Origin: Chitinophaga barathri | GTDB lineage: Bacteria > Bacteroidota > Bacteroidia > Chitinophagales > Chitinophagaceae | Length of the DNA: 64,000 nt | Assembly (NCBI RefSeq): GCF_003807585.1 | Contig: NZ_RMBX01000001.1 | Span: 186,001 to 250,000 of the forward strand | Direction of reading: 5' to 3' | Part shown: piece after piece, positions 7,431 to 16,300 of the stretch | How the letters are laid out: each line of letters opens with the position of its first letter | Position numbering within the stretch: the first letter of the stretch is position 1 | The notes under the pieces: generated by a model | What the model saw: only the letters and a program-made list of their open reading frames with translations | Told to the model about the DNA's origin: nothing | Database searches by the model: none | Program-made: the position numbers and the translations under genes

Positions 7431-8318
7431 TTATTTCGTGTGATCGTCGCCGTGAGTGCGGAGGCCGATCTCAATAGGATGATGCTGTTCCAGCTGCGCC
7501 TGAAGATCTTCGAGGCCGGTGAGCTGGTACCGCTGCGTGCTGCTGGCGTATTTATGACCAGCCATGTACTGCACCTGCCGCACGTTGTAGCAATGCAACC
7601 ATTCCGTAATCACGCTGCCCCTGATCTGCTGCACGCTTTTGATGGCAGGATGTAGTTTTTTAAGCGCCCGCAACAACTTGCTGACTTCCCCGCTCAGGTA
7701 ATGCCCGTTCAGCAGCCGCATGCCCCGCATCGCTGGTTTGGATAACTCTCCGTGCGCCCGCACACAACGCTCCAGCTGCCGCATCTGCACCGCTTCCAGC
7801 TTCAGCCGCCGCCCATTGTAAGCGCGCCCGCTCCGCACCTGCAGCATCCCTTCCCGTAACTGTACGTCCGTGATCTCCAGCCGCCGTATCTCCCGAACGG
7901 TCAAGCCCTGGAACACCAGCAGCCCGAGTATCACCCGTCCGCACAGCGTAGAGCCGTACTGCTCACAATAATCACGGTACAGCGCCTGCAAGGTGTCCAT
8001 TTCCAGCATGCCCGCCGGCAACCGTCGCGGGATGCCCTTGATGTACACGCCGGCCGCAGGATTATGGCCGCCAACGCCAGCCGCGATCCGCCAGTCAAAA
8101 AAATGCCGCAGCACACCTAATACCGCCTTCACCGTTGCCCGGCTACAACCTTTGGCTTGCAGCCACCGCATACAATCCAGCAGCTCCGTATAGGTCACCG
8201 CATCCGGGTGCAGAAGTTCCTGCCCCAGCCAGTCTATAAAAACCTGTAGATATTTCTCGTACGTGCAGATCGTGGCTGCACTATAACCATTTCGTTGTAA
8301 GTAATCCTTAAAACTCAT
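7431..8318 (-). CDS. Tyrosine recombinase 1, non-canonical catalytic residues (right copy)
   Basis: A complete 295-aa recombinase with an N-terminal SAM-like core-binding domain (about 1-95) and a C-terminal catalytic domain. Aligning by eye with the classical motifs, arginine I is replaced (FQGLTVREI, T140 where GLR is expected; R142 is nearby), the HxxR box reads QQIRGS (Q230 in the His position, R233 kept), GHK (H255) is present, and the nucleophile is Y264. It therefore belongs to a divergent branch and may act only together with recombinase 2, as in other paired-recombinase transposons. The start codon sits in an ATGA overlap with recombinase 2. About 670 bp of structured non-coding DNA lie downstream. 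Confidence 0.9.
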   Translation of the reverse strand: MSFKDYLQRNGYSAATICTYEKYLQVFIDWLGQELLHPDAVTYTELLDCMRWLQAKGCSRATVKAVLGVLRHFFDWRIAAGVGGHNPAAGVYIKGIPRRLPAGMLEMDTLQALYRDYCEQYGSTLCGRVILGLLVFQGLTVREIRRLEITDVQLREGMLQVRSGRAYNGRRLKLEAVQMRQLERCVRAHGELSKPAMRGMRLLNGHYLSGEVSKLLRALKKLHPAIKSVQQIRGSVITEWLHCYNVRQVQYMAGHKYASSTQRYQLTGLEDLQAQLEQHHPIEIGLRTHGDDHTK

Positions 8319-9214
8319 AACGATGTATTTACAAGGTGCGTGTATAATTGTGTACTATCGAGGCTTTCATGACCCAGGAACAGTTGTATCTTTTCCAGCG
8401 GCACGCCGTTCTGCAAAAGATGCGTAGCGATCGAGTGCCGCAGCGTATGCGTACCGATATTTTTGATAATACCGGCCGTTTTTGCCAGTTGCTTGACCCG
8501 GACATACAAAGATTGCCCCGTAAGCCCTTTACCCGTATTTGCGCCTAAAAACAGGCTTTCCGTGGAACGCTGCAATAACTGCGGGCGGCTTTCGGTAAGA
8601 TAGGTTTGCAGGTGATAAAGATTCTGCTGCGTCAGTGGTACATATCGTTCCTTGTAACCCTTGCCCTTTCTAACGTACAGCAGGCGGCGGTCGGTGATAA
8701 TGTCCGATACGGCTAGACTTGCGCCTTCGCTGAGCCGCAACCCGCAGCCATAGAACACCGCCAGCATGGCACGGTCACGTAGGCCTAAGATCGTTTGCCC
8801 GGTAACATGGTAGAGCTGCCGAACCTGCGCCACCGTCAGCCACACCGGCAGCCGCTGACCACCGGCCAGCCGCGGCAAACAAAAACCTTCGCCGCTGCCG
8901 CCCGTCAGCCGCAGGTAACGGCTCAGCAGCGCCAGCGCCTGTACGTATTTATTGATATGCCCCGCACTGTGGCCGCGTCCCGTGCGGATACCCGTTTGCA
9001 ATTGCAGGTGACCGATAAAAGCCGTCGCGGAAGCAGCCGTCAGCACATCCGGCGTAACATGCCCTTGTTGTTGCAGCCAGTACAGGTACTCTGCTGCGTG
9101 CCGCGGCAGGTTGTACACCGTAGTGGAGGCATAGCCCAACGTTTGCAACCACTGTTTAAAACTTTCGCACAATAGCCCGTAGCTACTGCCTTGCAGTAAA
9201 TAGGTTGATGCCAT
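8315..9214 (-). CDS. Tyrosine recombinase 2, XerC/D-like (right copy)
   Basis: Identical to 829-1728: 299 aa from the ATG at 9214, with the complete R160, H256/R259, H282 and Y291 catalytic set. Unlike the left copy, its operon partner recombinase 1 is complete in the window, so this copy shows the intact two-recombinase operon with the 4-bp ATGA overlap at 8315-8318. It lies 149 bp downstream of the primase stop. Confidence 0.93.
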   Translation of the reverse strand: MASTYLLQGSSYGLLCESFKQWLQTLGYASTTVYNLPRHAAEYLYWLQQQGHVTPDVLTAASATAFIGHLQLQTGIRTGRGHSAGHINKYVQALALLSRYLRLTGGSGEGFCLPRLAGGQRLPVWLTVAQVRQLYHVTGQTILGLRDRAMLAVFYGCGLRLSEGASLAVSDIITDRRLLYVRKGKGYKERYVPLTQQNLYHLQTYLTESRPQLLQRSTESLFLGANTGKGLTGQSLYVRVKQLAKTAGIIKNIGTHTLRHSIATHLLQNGVPLEKIQLFLGHESLDSTQLYTHLVNTSL

Positions 9215-9363
9215 TATTGGTAGTTTGATAAGGTGATAATGAGAGGAAGGGTAAACAATAACCGTATAGTTATCTTTTTTGGTGAACCACCGGGCCACTG
9301 GCGTATTTTCCTTTGCTGTGGCCGCTTTCAGTGGCTCACTGCTGCAAGTGGTCCACTAGTGAG

Positions 9364-12018
9364 CTACTGAACCACTGAACGGCCTGATCGCTCTTTTATC
9401 TTCACAAGGATGGCCTGCAACTGGCTGTCAATACTGCTTTTCAGCACCTCGTATTCATCCGCCCGTGCAATGGTGTATTCATAATGCCGGTAGCGGTTGC
9501 CGCTGCCTTTCAGGTAACCATAACGTTCCAGCTCCGACAGATAACGCTTCAGCGTAGCAGGCGCGATACGCAACTGCTGGCGGATTTCACGGGCGGTAAA
9601 ACTGTCCTTTCCCTCCACCGCCAGCAGCGCCTTTAGCTGCTCCAAAAAGTTCCGCGTGGCTTTGGCCAGTTCGTCGCCTTTGCTGAACAGCACTTCCTTT
9701 AACAGGTGGAACGCCGCCGTAATATCCGCCGGAGTGGTTTCAATATAAGGTTGGCCGCTGCCATCTTTCTTTTGCGCCCGCTGGTACTGGTGATAGAACG
9801 TCACCGCCTCGATAAAGGCCAGCAACAGCGTCATCGTCCGCCGCGGCTTGAAGATCTCCGAAGGCAGCGTAATGTGCTGCGCATAAGGATTCACTACCCG
9901 TACCGGCTGCAGCACTTGCTGCACGCTACGTAAAAGAGATTTGATGGCCTGCTCCTTGCCGTGATCGACCTGCCCGGCGGATAATTTCGTTTGATAGGCC
10001 ATGATCCGCCCGTCCTGCTCGGCCGAGCCATCCACGTACAGCAGCAGGCAGCGGTTGGCATTATCTTCATACAGCTTCTCCCGCGTGGTGCAGCCGCTCA
10101 CGCTCACCGGGCCTTCCACCACCACTGTGATCGTTTTCAGGTTCCCCTTCGTGTCCTTGATCGTCACTGTCTTGGATATGCGCTTCTTGCTTTGCAGCTC
10201 CCGCAAGGGATATAAAGCACTCTCCGCGCCGTCCAGGTCTTCGATCAGCAGCAGCTTGTGCTTCAGCTCGTCCTGCCGGAAGTAATAAAAAGCGTTCTCC
10301 GTCACCTGCGTGATCTCGATCTTTTCTTCAGCAGGGATCAGTTCGCTGACCTTCTCTTGTAAATACGTTTTGCCGCTGCCGCTCGCGCCGAGGAACATCA
10401 CATGCAGCGGCGTGGCCTGCCTCCGGCTGCTGTACACCAGGTACGCGATCAGCCGGTTCATTTCTTCCCCTACGATGCCTGACTGGCCGATGTCTTCGCT
10501 GGTTCTTCTTAGCAGGTGCGGTTGTTGCAGGTACTGGATGGCGGCTTGCCGTTGCGCGGGCGTGAGCGCGGGTTTGCTCTCCGGCTTGGCTTGCAGCCGC
10601 TCCAGACGCTGCGCACGGTAGCTTTCCAGCGCACCCGTCAGCTGCGCCACCAGCGTCACCACCGCCTGCCCGTTCATATCAAAGGTCTCCGTGACCAGGC
10701 TCACCAGTTGCTGCACCTGCCCGTGATTGTACAGGTCAAGGCTGTGCCGCACCGGCAAAAACATGCCCTGCCGGTGTTCCACTTTCAGCGTCACCCGCAA
10801 CCGGTCCAGTCCCGTCAGCCGTACACCACCCAACACGGTGACCTGTAGCAGTACACCATCATACACCAGCAACTCCGGGTTGGCCGTGTTCAGCCGCTCA
10901 TTAGTTTGTAAAACAGGTATAGGGATAACAGAAGGTGTTTTACTTTCAATTGAAAAAGAAAAATGTAATGGCTGCCGCTGCGCTATCAGATCGGCCAACA
11001 CTTGCGGATCATCGTGGCTTTGCAAGACACTGTTTACATCCTCGCCATCAGGAAGCGGTACATGCGTGAACTGCACGTTCGGCAGCAGGCCGGATAAAGT
11101 TTGTGCGTGCTTGATCGTCGCGGCTTTGCCTGCTTCGTCTGCGTCTAGCATGAAGATCATCTCATCTAACGCCGCAAGGGTAATAATCGCCTGCTGATGT
11201 TCATCGGTGAGCCCGTTCGTGCCGTACAACGCCAGCACACTGTATTGCGCGGCAATGGCCGGTTGCTGCAACAAGCTCGCCGCATCGATGATACTTTCCG
11301 TCAGGATCAGCTTTGTAGTAGCCGGTGCAGGATAGCCGGGATACAATCCCGTCCTGCCCGTCATATAAAAATGCCGCTGGTCGCTGTTATTAAAAATGCT
11401 GCGACCGTACAGGCTCACGATCTTGTGTTGCACATCTTTTAACGGGAAGATCACGCAATCCTTTGCCCATACGCTGTAACCACCGGCTGCACGGGGTTTG
11501 AGCAGACCGTATGTAACCATGCTGGTGACAAGATGATGGTTCTTGCTCTCCACATGCAGCCCGCCGCTGTTGTACCCGCACTCGTGTTGTTTGTAATCCA
11601 GCCCGCGTCCTTGCAGATAGTCCACCGCTTTGCGGGAGGCTGGCAATGCTTTCTTAAAAGAACTGAACACCTTGTTTAACACGGCTTCCCGTTCCAATGG
11701 ATCTGTTGGTGGTTGAGCAGGAGCGGCTGGAACGGCCGGTTGTGGAAGCGCTCCGCCGATCAGGGATTTCGCCTTTATAATCGCCTCGTGTGTGCTGCAC
11801 TTGTCCATCAGTTCTATGAACCGGATCACATCACCCGTACCCGCGTGACAGTTCGTGGAGAAGCAACAAAATGTATCCGTCTTCGGGTACAGTTGCAACG
11901 AAGGCGTTTTATCGTCATGGAACGGGCATAACAATCGCTGATGTTTATCCGGCCGCAGCCCATAATGGGCAACCACTTCCGCAAGAGAGAGCCGCGCCTT
12001 AAGCTCTTTGATCTCCAT
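9364..12018 (-). CDS. CHC2/Toprim primase-like AAA+ protein (right copy)
   Basis: Identical to 1878-4532: 884 aa with CHC2 zinc finger, Toprim-like motifs, a P-loop (GASGSGKT) and a C-terminal winged-helix-like domain. The start at 12018 overlaps the SymE-like gene by 20 bp. A replication protein in a site-specific element suggests that the excised circle can replicate, which would favour tandem insertion; this is inference. Confidence 0.88.
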   Translation of the reverse strand: MEIKELKARLSLAEVVAHYGLRPDKHQRLLCPFHDDKTPSLQLYPKTDTFCCFSTNCHAGTGDVIRFIELMDKCSTHEAIIKAKSLIGGALPQPAVPAAPAQPPTDPLEREAVLNKVFSSFKKALPASRKAVDYLQGRGLDYKQHECGYNSGGLHVESKNHHLVTSMVTYGLLKPRAAGGYSVWAKDCVIFPLKDVQHKIVSLYGRSIFNNSDQRHFYMTGRTGLYPGYPAPATTKLILTESIIDAASLLQQPAIAAQYSVLALYGTNGLTDEHQQAIITLAALDEMIFMLDADEAGKAATIKHAQTLSGLLPNVQFTHVPLPDGEDVNSVLQSHDDPQVLADLIAQRQPLHFSFSIESKTPSVIPIPVLQTNERLNTANPELLVYDGVLLQVTVLGGVRLTGLDRLRVTLKVEHRQGMFLPVRHSLDLYNHGQVQQLVSLVTETFDMNGQAVVTLVAQLTGALESYRAQRLERLQAKPESKPALTPAQRQAAIQYLQQPHLLRRTSEDIGQSGIVGEEMNRLIAYLVYSSRRQATPLHVMFLGASGSGKTYLQEKVSELIPAEEKIEITQVTENAFYYFRQDELKHKLLLIEDLDGAESALYPLRELQSKKRISKTVTIKDTKGNLKTITVVVEGPVSVSGCTTREKLYEDNANRCLLLYVDGSAEQDGRIMAYQTKLSAGQVDHGKEQAIKSLLRSVQQVLQPVRVVNPYAQHITLPSEIFKPRRTMTLLLAFIEAVTFYHQYQRAQKKDGSGQPYIETTPADITAAFHLLKEVLFSKGDELAKATRNFLEQLKALLAVEGKDSFTAREIRQQLRIAPATLKRYLSELERYGYLKGSGNRYRHYEYTIARADEYEVLKSSIDSQLQAILVKIKERSGRSVVQ

Positions 12019-12211
12019 TGGTAGAGAGGTTTTTGATCTCCAGGTAACCATCGCTTACGGTGATCTCTAGCTGGTCGCCGATAGCAAAACCGGCCTGCGC
12101 CAGCCAAACCCCGCTCAGGTTCAGCCACGGTAAATATTTATCGCCCCTGTCACGAGGATGCGCTTTTGCACCTACCTTTATCAGGCGCATATTGTTAACC
12201 TTGCGTACCAT
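11999..12211 (-). CDS. SymE-like small protein (right copy)
   Basis: Identical to 4513-4725: 70 aa with the SymE signature LSGVWLAQAGFAIGDQLEI. It is the first gene of the right-copy mobility operon, directly behind the promoter/operator at 12227-12275. Confidence 0.8.
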   Translation of the reverse strand: MVRKVNNMRLIKVGAKAHPRDRGDKYLPWLNLSGVWLAQAGFAIGDQLEITVSDGYLEIKNLSTNGDQRA

Positions 12212-12226
12212 GTGGAAAAATATTTG

Positions 12227-12275
12227 ATTAGAACTTATCCGTTTCAAAGATAACGGATACTTTCTAATCAACAAA
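12227..12275 (-). promoter_or_regulatory. Promoter with dyad operator (right copy)
   Basis: Same as 4741-4789: TTTG (12275-12272), 19-bp spacer and TATCTTTG (12252-12245) on the minus strand, overlapped by 17-bp inverted arms at 12227-12243 and 12252-12268. Confidence 0.8.
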
Positions 12276-12285
12276 ATTATTCCGT

Positions 12286-12317
12286 TTTGTTAACAACAAT
12301 TATGTTCCATAATTTCG
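12286..12317 (+). promoter_or_regulatory. Probable promoter of XRE-DUF416 operon (right copy)
   Basis: Same as 4800-4831: TTTG, 20-bp spacer and TAATTTCG, ending 35 bp before the XRE start. Confidence 0.5.
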
Positions 12318-12352
12318 GCCTGCGACCGGTTTGGCCGTTTTAATCAGTACGT

Positions 12353-12682
12353 ATGAGTTTTGGTAAACGTTTGTTAGAAGCCCGTAAAAAGAAAGGTATC
12401 AGCCAGGAAGAGATGGCCTCTCACCTCGGCACCAAAGGGCCGGCTATCGGTAGATATGAGCGGGATGAGATGAAGCCGTCCATTGATGCAGCGACTAAAA
12501 TGGCGAAGGTGTTGGGCGTGTCGCTAGACTGGCTTGTCGGCATCACCGATATGGAACTGGATGCCGCTACCCTCGGCAGGATACAGGATATCAATAAACT
12601 CTCCTTAAAAGACAAAGAACTCGTCTTCGAGTTCCTCGATTCATTTATCGCTAACAGGAAAATTAAAAATGTTCTGCAATAA
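12353..12682 (+). CDS. XRE-family transcriptional regulator (right copy)
   Basis: Identical to 4867-5196 (109 aa, Cro/CI-type HTH). With two copies of both repressor and operator in the array, either repressor could silence both mobility operons. Confidence 0.92.
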   Translation: MSFGKRLLEARKKKGISQEEMASHLGTKGPAIGRYERDEMKPSIDAATKMAKVLGVSLDWLVGITDMELDAATLGRIQDINKLSLKDKELVFEFLDSFIANRKIKNVLQ

Positions 12683-12690
12683 ATGCTTAT

Positions 12691-13281
12691 ATGGGAATAA
12701 AAGAATTGGATAAACTAAAAGATTGGGATTTTCACAAACAAGCGGCCTTCGCTTACCTCACCTGTGTACGACTTTATCCCAACTATGTATATTTCTCTCT
12801 AAATTATGGATTCGGTAATCCTTCAATACTTAGAGAAGCGATAGAATATATTTACGACAATCTCTTTGAACAAAATACAGATAAAAATAAAATACAGGCT
12901 ATAGTTCAAAAAGTAGAAGAAAATACACCAGATACGGGAGATTTCAGTGTGATATTCGTTTCTTCTGCCCTGGATGCCTGTACCGCCATTTTGGATAGCT
13001 TAGATTTTTTAATCCATAAAGACTTTTCAAAAATACAGTCCATATCTACCTATGGAACAGATACCGTCGATATGTATATTCAAGAATTAGAAAATCTTGA
13101 TTTTAATACCGACAAAGACTTCCAGAATAAAATAGACAATCATCCTTTAATGAAGAAAGAAATTGCTATCCAAATAGGCATCATTGGTTTCTTAAACAAT
13201 AGCAAAACATTGGATTATGGAGATATACAAACATTACTTAAACTTCAAGAAAATGAAAAAAGAGGTAGCTTAAATTTATAA
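12691..13281 (+). CDS. DUF416 (YjaG-like) protein, candidate immunity factor (right copy)
   Basis: Identical to 5205-5795 (196 aa). Here it faces the complete RHS gene tail to tail, 29 bp away. If it is an immunity protein, the array gives two doses of it for one functional RHS toxin. It is transcribed with the XRE gene and not with the toxin, so its expression follows the state of the element. Confidence 0.85.
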   Translation: MGIKELDKLKDWDFHKQAAFAYLTCVRLYPNYVYFSLNYGFGNPSILREAIEYIYDNLFEQNTDKNKIQAIVQKVEENTPDTGDFSVIFVSSALDACTAILDSLDFLIHKDFSKIQSISTYGTDTVDMYIQELENLDFNTDKDFQNKIDNHPLMKKEIAIQIGIIGFLNNSKTLDYGDIQTLLKLQENEKRGSLNL

Positions 13282-13294
13282 AACTACCTCTTTT
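13258..13294. terminator. Bidirectional terminator between DUF416 and RHS gene (right copy)
   Basis: Same 11-bp stem as 5772-5808 (13258-13268 pairs with 13284-13294). It serves the convergent DUF416 and RHS genes. Confidence 0.75.
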
Positions 13295-13310
13295 AAAGTA
13301 AGCTAAAAGG

Positions 13311-16300
13311 TCATTGACCAGGTATTATTGGCTTCTTCACAAATGTAGCGTCAACCGGCTGCGGTGGCGGCACTACCTTCAATGGACTCGCAGGAACCGC
13401 GCCTGCATTATTTATCGCAACTGCACAACCAGGGCAAATAGGCCTGCTCGCCGCAACTGCACTTACCGTCATACTATTTGCCTGTGCATAATTTAACACC
13501 GTTACTTCCGCATGACCCTGTCCCGATACAGCAATCTCTCCAGGATTGAGCGCAGCTCTCTGGGCTGGTCTTAATCGAGCCTCACTAGAACCAACTAAAG
13601 TTACAGAATTCCCTTCTGCTGTTGTCGCAGATGCCACTGCGGTAGTAGTCCTGGATTGCGTTGCCGCAGGTAAAGTACCGTGTATTTCTGTTGCTCTCGC
13701 CGCAAGACTAACCTCCCCAACTTCAACTGAAGCAGAAACCGTACGGCCAATACTTCGAGTTCCGACGGTCATCAGACTTCCTGAACCCATCCCCTCTGTC
13801 ATTACTCCCGCTAAATATAAGACGGTAAATTGTCCCAACATGAGACCAGCTCCCTTATATACTTCAGGGTTTTTAGCAGCCTCGCCCATGTCTTGTGCAA
13901 ATTCCTTCCCGCTATAACTTTTGGTGATCCCCGTACTGCCTAAAAGCTTTGCTTTGAAAAATTCTGCATTTATACTTAGACCTTCCAATCCTTCCAGTTC
14001 CACATGCGCAGTAACCTTATTCTCGGAAAATGCGTATGTTGAGTTATGAACATACTTTTCTGAAAGAGGATCAACCTGTATAAACCTTCCTATCTGCGGA
14101 TCATGGTTCCTCCATTTAAAACCATACCAGTTAAGTCCCAAATCATCATCCAAAGGCTGCCCCTGGAATAGCTGGTTCTTATTGATGGGATTGTATATCG
14201 CTCTACTTGATATCCCCGCCATGGTCAACCCGAATGGATAATAATGCGTCTCCTCCAGCACCGGCCCAGGGTTCGTAATGACCACCAGATTATCAAACAG
14301 CACATCCTGCGGGCTTTCATTGCTGGTATACACATACAAAAATCCGCTCTTCTTCATCACCGTCTTATCCTGCGCCAGCGTCTGCAGTTCATCCGGAGTA
14401 GCCTGCACTTGTTTTACTCCGCTGTTGTCCTCCACCAAATTAAACTGTTCGTCGAACAATACAAAATTCAGATAGGCCTTCGGCCGTTGCGGATTGGCCG
14501 CTTCAGGATCTTTGTCTTTTAACCGCTGATAGGTATTGTTGAAGTCATTGTTGAATGGCGTATTGTTCACAGCGGTGGCTGTGGCGGCGTGACCCGGCTC
14601 CGCCGGCGATTGCCCCTGGCCAAAAGCAGCGATCAATGCATTCAGCATCTCCTGTGCCGGGGCTGCCTTTTTGTTTTGCGGCGTTGGGCCTGATTTATAG
14701 AATGCCTTCGCCCCAATCTGGATCGTATCACCCGCCATCACTTTCAACACCAGGCTTGGCCCGATCTTTTTGTCCGGGTTATCACCGTTTAGTTTCGAGA
14801 CAAAGCTGTTTTCCTCTGTGGTGGCATCCTCTGGGTACCCTGACGGTTTGGAAGCGCGGGTAGCATCGATATTGCTGAATAGGGCGTTTTCTTTGGCAGC
14901 ACTCTCCGGCTCCATACTGGCCAGGTAGGTGGTAAAATCCTGCTGATCGGTAAGTACCGTGCGGACGTTGCCCAGGTGATCTTTCAGGAAATAATCGTAA
15001 TAATACGCCACCGGCTGCCCCGTTTTGTAGCCCGTGCGGATGCGGCCCTCTTCATGGGAGACGAACCGCAGGCTGTCCTGCTCGTATACAAAACCGCCAA
15101 CGTAGTCAGTTGTGGTTACTTTCACCGGGTTCACCGTACTGTCTGTTACCGTTTTACGGTGTTTGATACCAGCTGCATCGTATTGATAGGCTATATTGCC
15201 TTTGCCGTTGATATGGATATGCTCCGGCAGGTTCAGGTGGTTGTACCGGATCGTATCGATGAGTTTGTTATTGTCTTTGAACATGTTGCCATCCACGTCG
15301 TAGGCGTAGTCAGTGGCCTGGGCAGGAGTAGCTTCCTTAAAGTCACCCAGCGTGGTGGCCGGGTCTACTACCGCGTCCGTCACTGCTTTCAGTTTATTGG
15401 ATACACCGTTGTAGCTGTAGGTCAGGTTGTCGATCAGCTGGCTGCCGGCACCTTTGCGGCCGTATTGCTGCATTTTCAGGATGTTGCCGTTAGCATCATA
15501 GGCGGATGTAGCTGTTGCTCCATCTCCCATCAGTACGGTATAATTATACCCGGCGGAAATGTCCCAGTTAGCAGAAGTACCTACCTGCTGGTTAAAGTCT
15601 GCCTTCAGCAGCCTGTTGGCTTTGTCATAAGCAAAACCATAGGCGCGTGCCACCGGATCGTTGTATCCTCTCCATTTTGTGCCCGCGATATTGCCGTTCA
15701 ATTCCCGGTTCTGGAAACCATAGTCGTAGTTCAGCTCCTGACCAAAAAAGTGACCGCCACTTGCGTTGGCAACATAGTCCTTATTGATCGAACGCAGCCA
15801 GCCACGGATATTGTATTCATATTGAAGCGACTCCAGGTCTGTGCCGGTACCGGTTTTAAATGTTTTATTGGTCAGCTGGCCCAGTTCGTCGTAAGTATTT
15901 TTTGCGATCGTGTACTCAGTGCCTTCGTTCAGCTTTTTCCGTACCTCTTTCACCCTGCCGCCGTGATCATACTCCATCCGGGTGATCAGCCGCGAGTTAG
16001 GCGTTACGCTGCTGCGCTGGTTAAAGTGATGCAGAGCATTCACCAGCAGCTTGCCGTTGAAGTCGTACATATTCGAAACAGCGTCCGTTCCGCCGCTGAT
16101 ATTATCAGCCAGCACCTGCTGCACCCGGCCTTTGTCGTTATAGTAGGTGGTCGTCACCAGCCATTGTTCCGTATCCAGCACCCGTACCTTCGTGCCGGTC
16201 ACCAGCCCCCTCGTCATACCGGAGAATACAACCGGGCGTTCACCAACGGCCGTACCCAGCGGAACCGGTAATTCGGTGGTCGTATAATAAGCCGGCTTTT

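Larger units (their letters stand above)
6760..14245 (-). mobile_element. Complete unit of a recombinase-primase element carrying an RHS tip
   Basis: One full 7,486-bp unit runs from the junction segment (6760-7486) through recombinases 1 and 2, primase-like protein, SymE-like protein, XRE, DUF416 and the RHS tip to the YYPFG codons at 14245. The adjoining left unit lacks only the part outside the window. Two tyrosine recombinases, a primase/ATPase, a repressor with operator and a structured junction segment are the parts of an integrative element. The right end lies inside an RHS gene and completes its reading frame. Ends are inferred from the tandem junction; no target-site duplication can be tested because the left end is not visible. 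Confidence 0.65.
7487..14245. repeat. Right copy of long direct repeat
   Basis: This is identical by eye to 1-6759. At 14245 it runs on into the body of the RHS gene, whereas the left copy runs into the junction segment. Recombination between the copies would delete 7,486 bp and leave one unit with the RHS gene intact. Confidence 0.97.

Noticed and set aside
1..14245. Duplication as a pure assembly artefact
   Set aside because: It cannot be excluded, but the joint contains 727 bp of unique sequence and a biologically meaningful breakpoint in the RHS motif, which an artefact would not be expected to give.
14976..16271. 431-codon plus-strand frame inside the RHS gene
   Set aside because: It lies antisense to the YD-repeat region, whose signal peptide, repeats and length are convincing. 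The antisense protein has no recognisable domain and is a codon-bias shadow.
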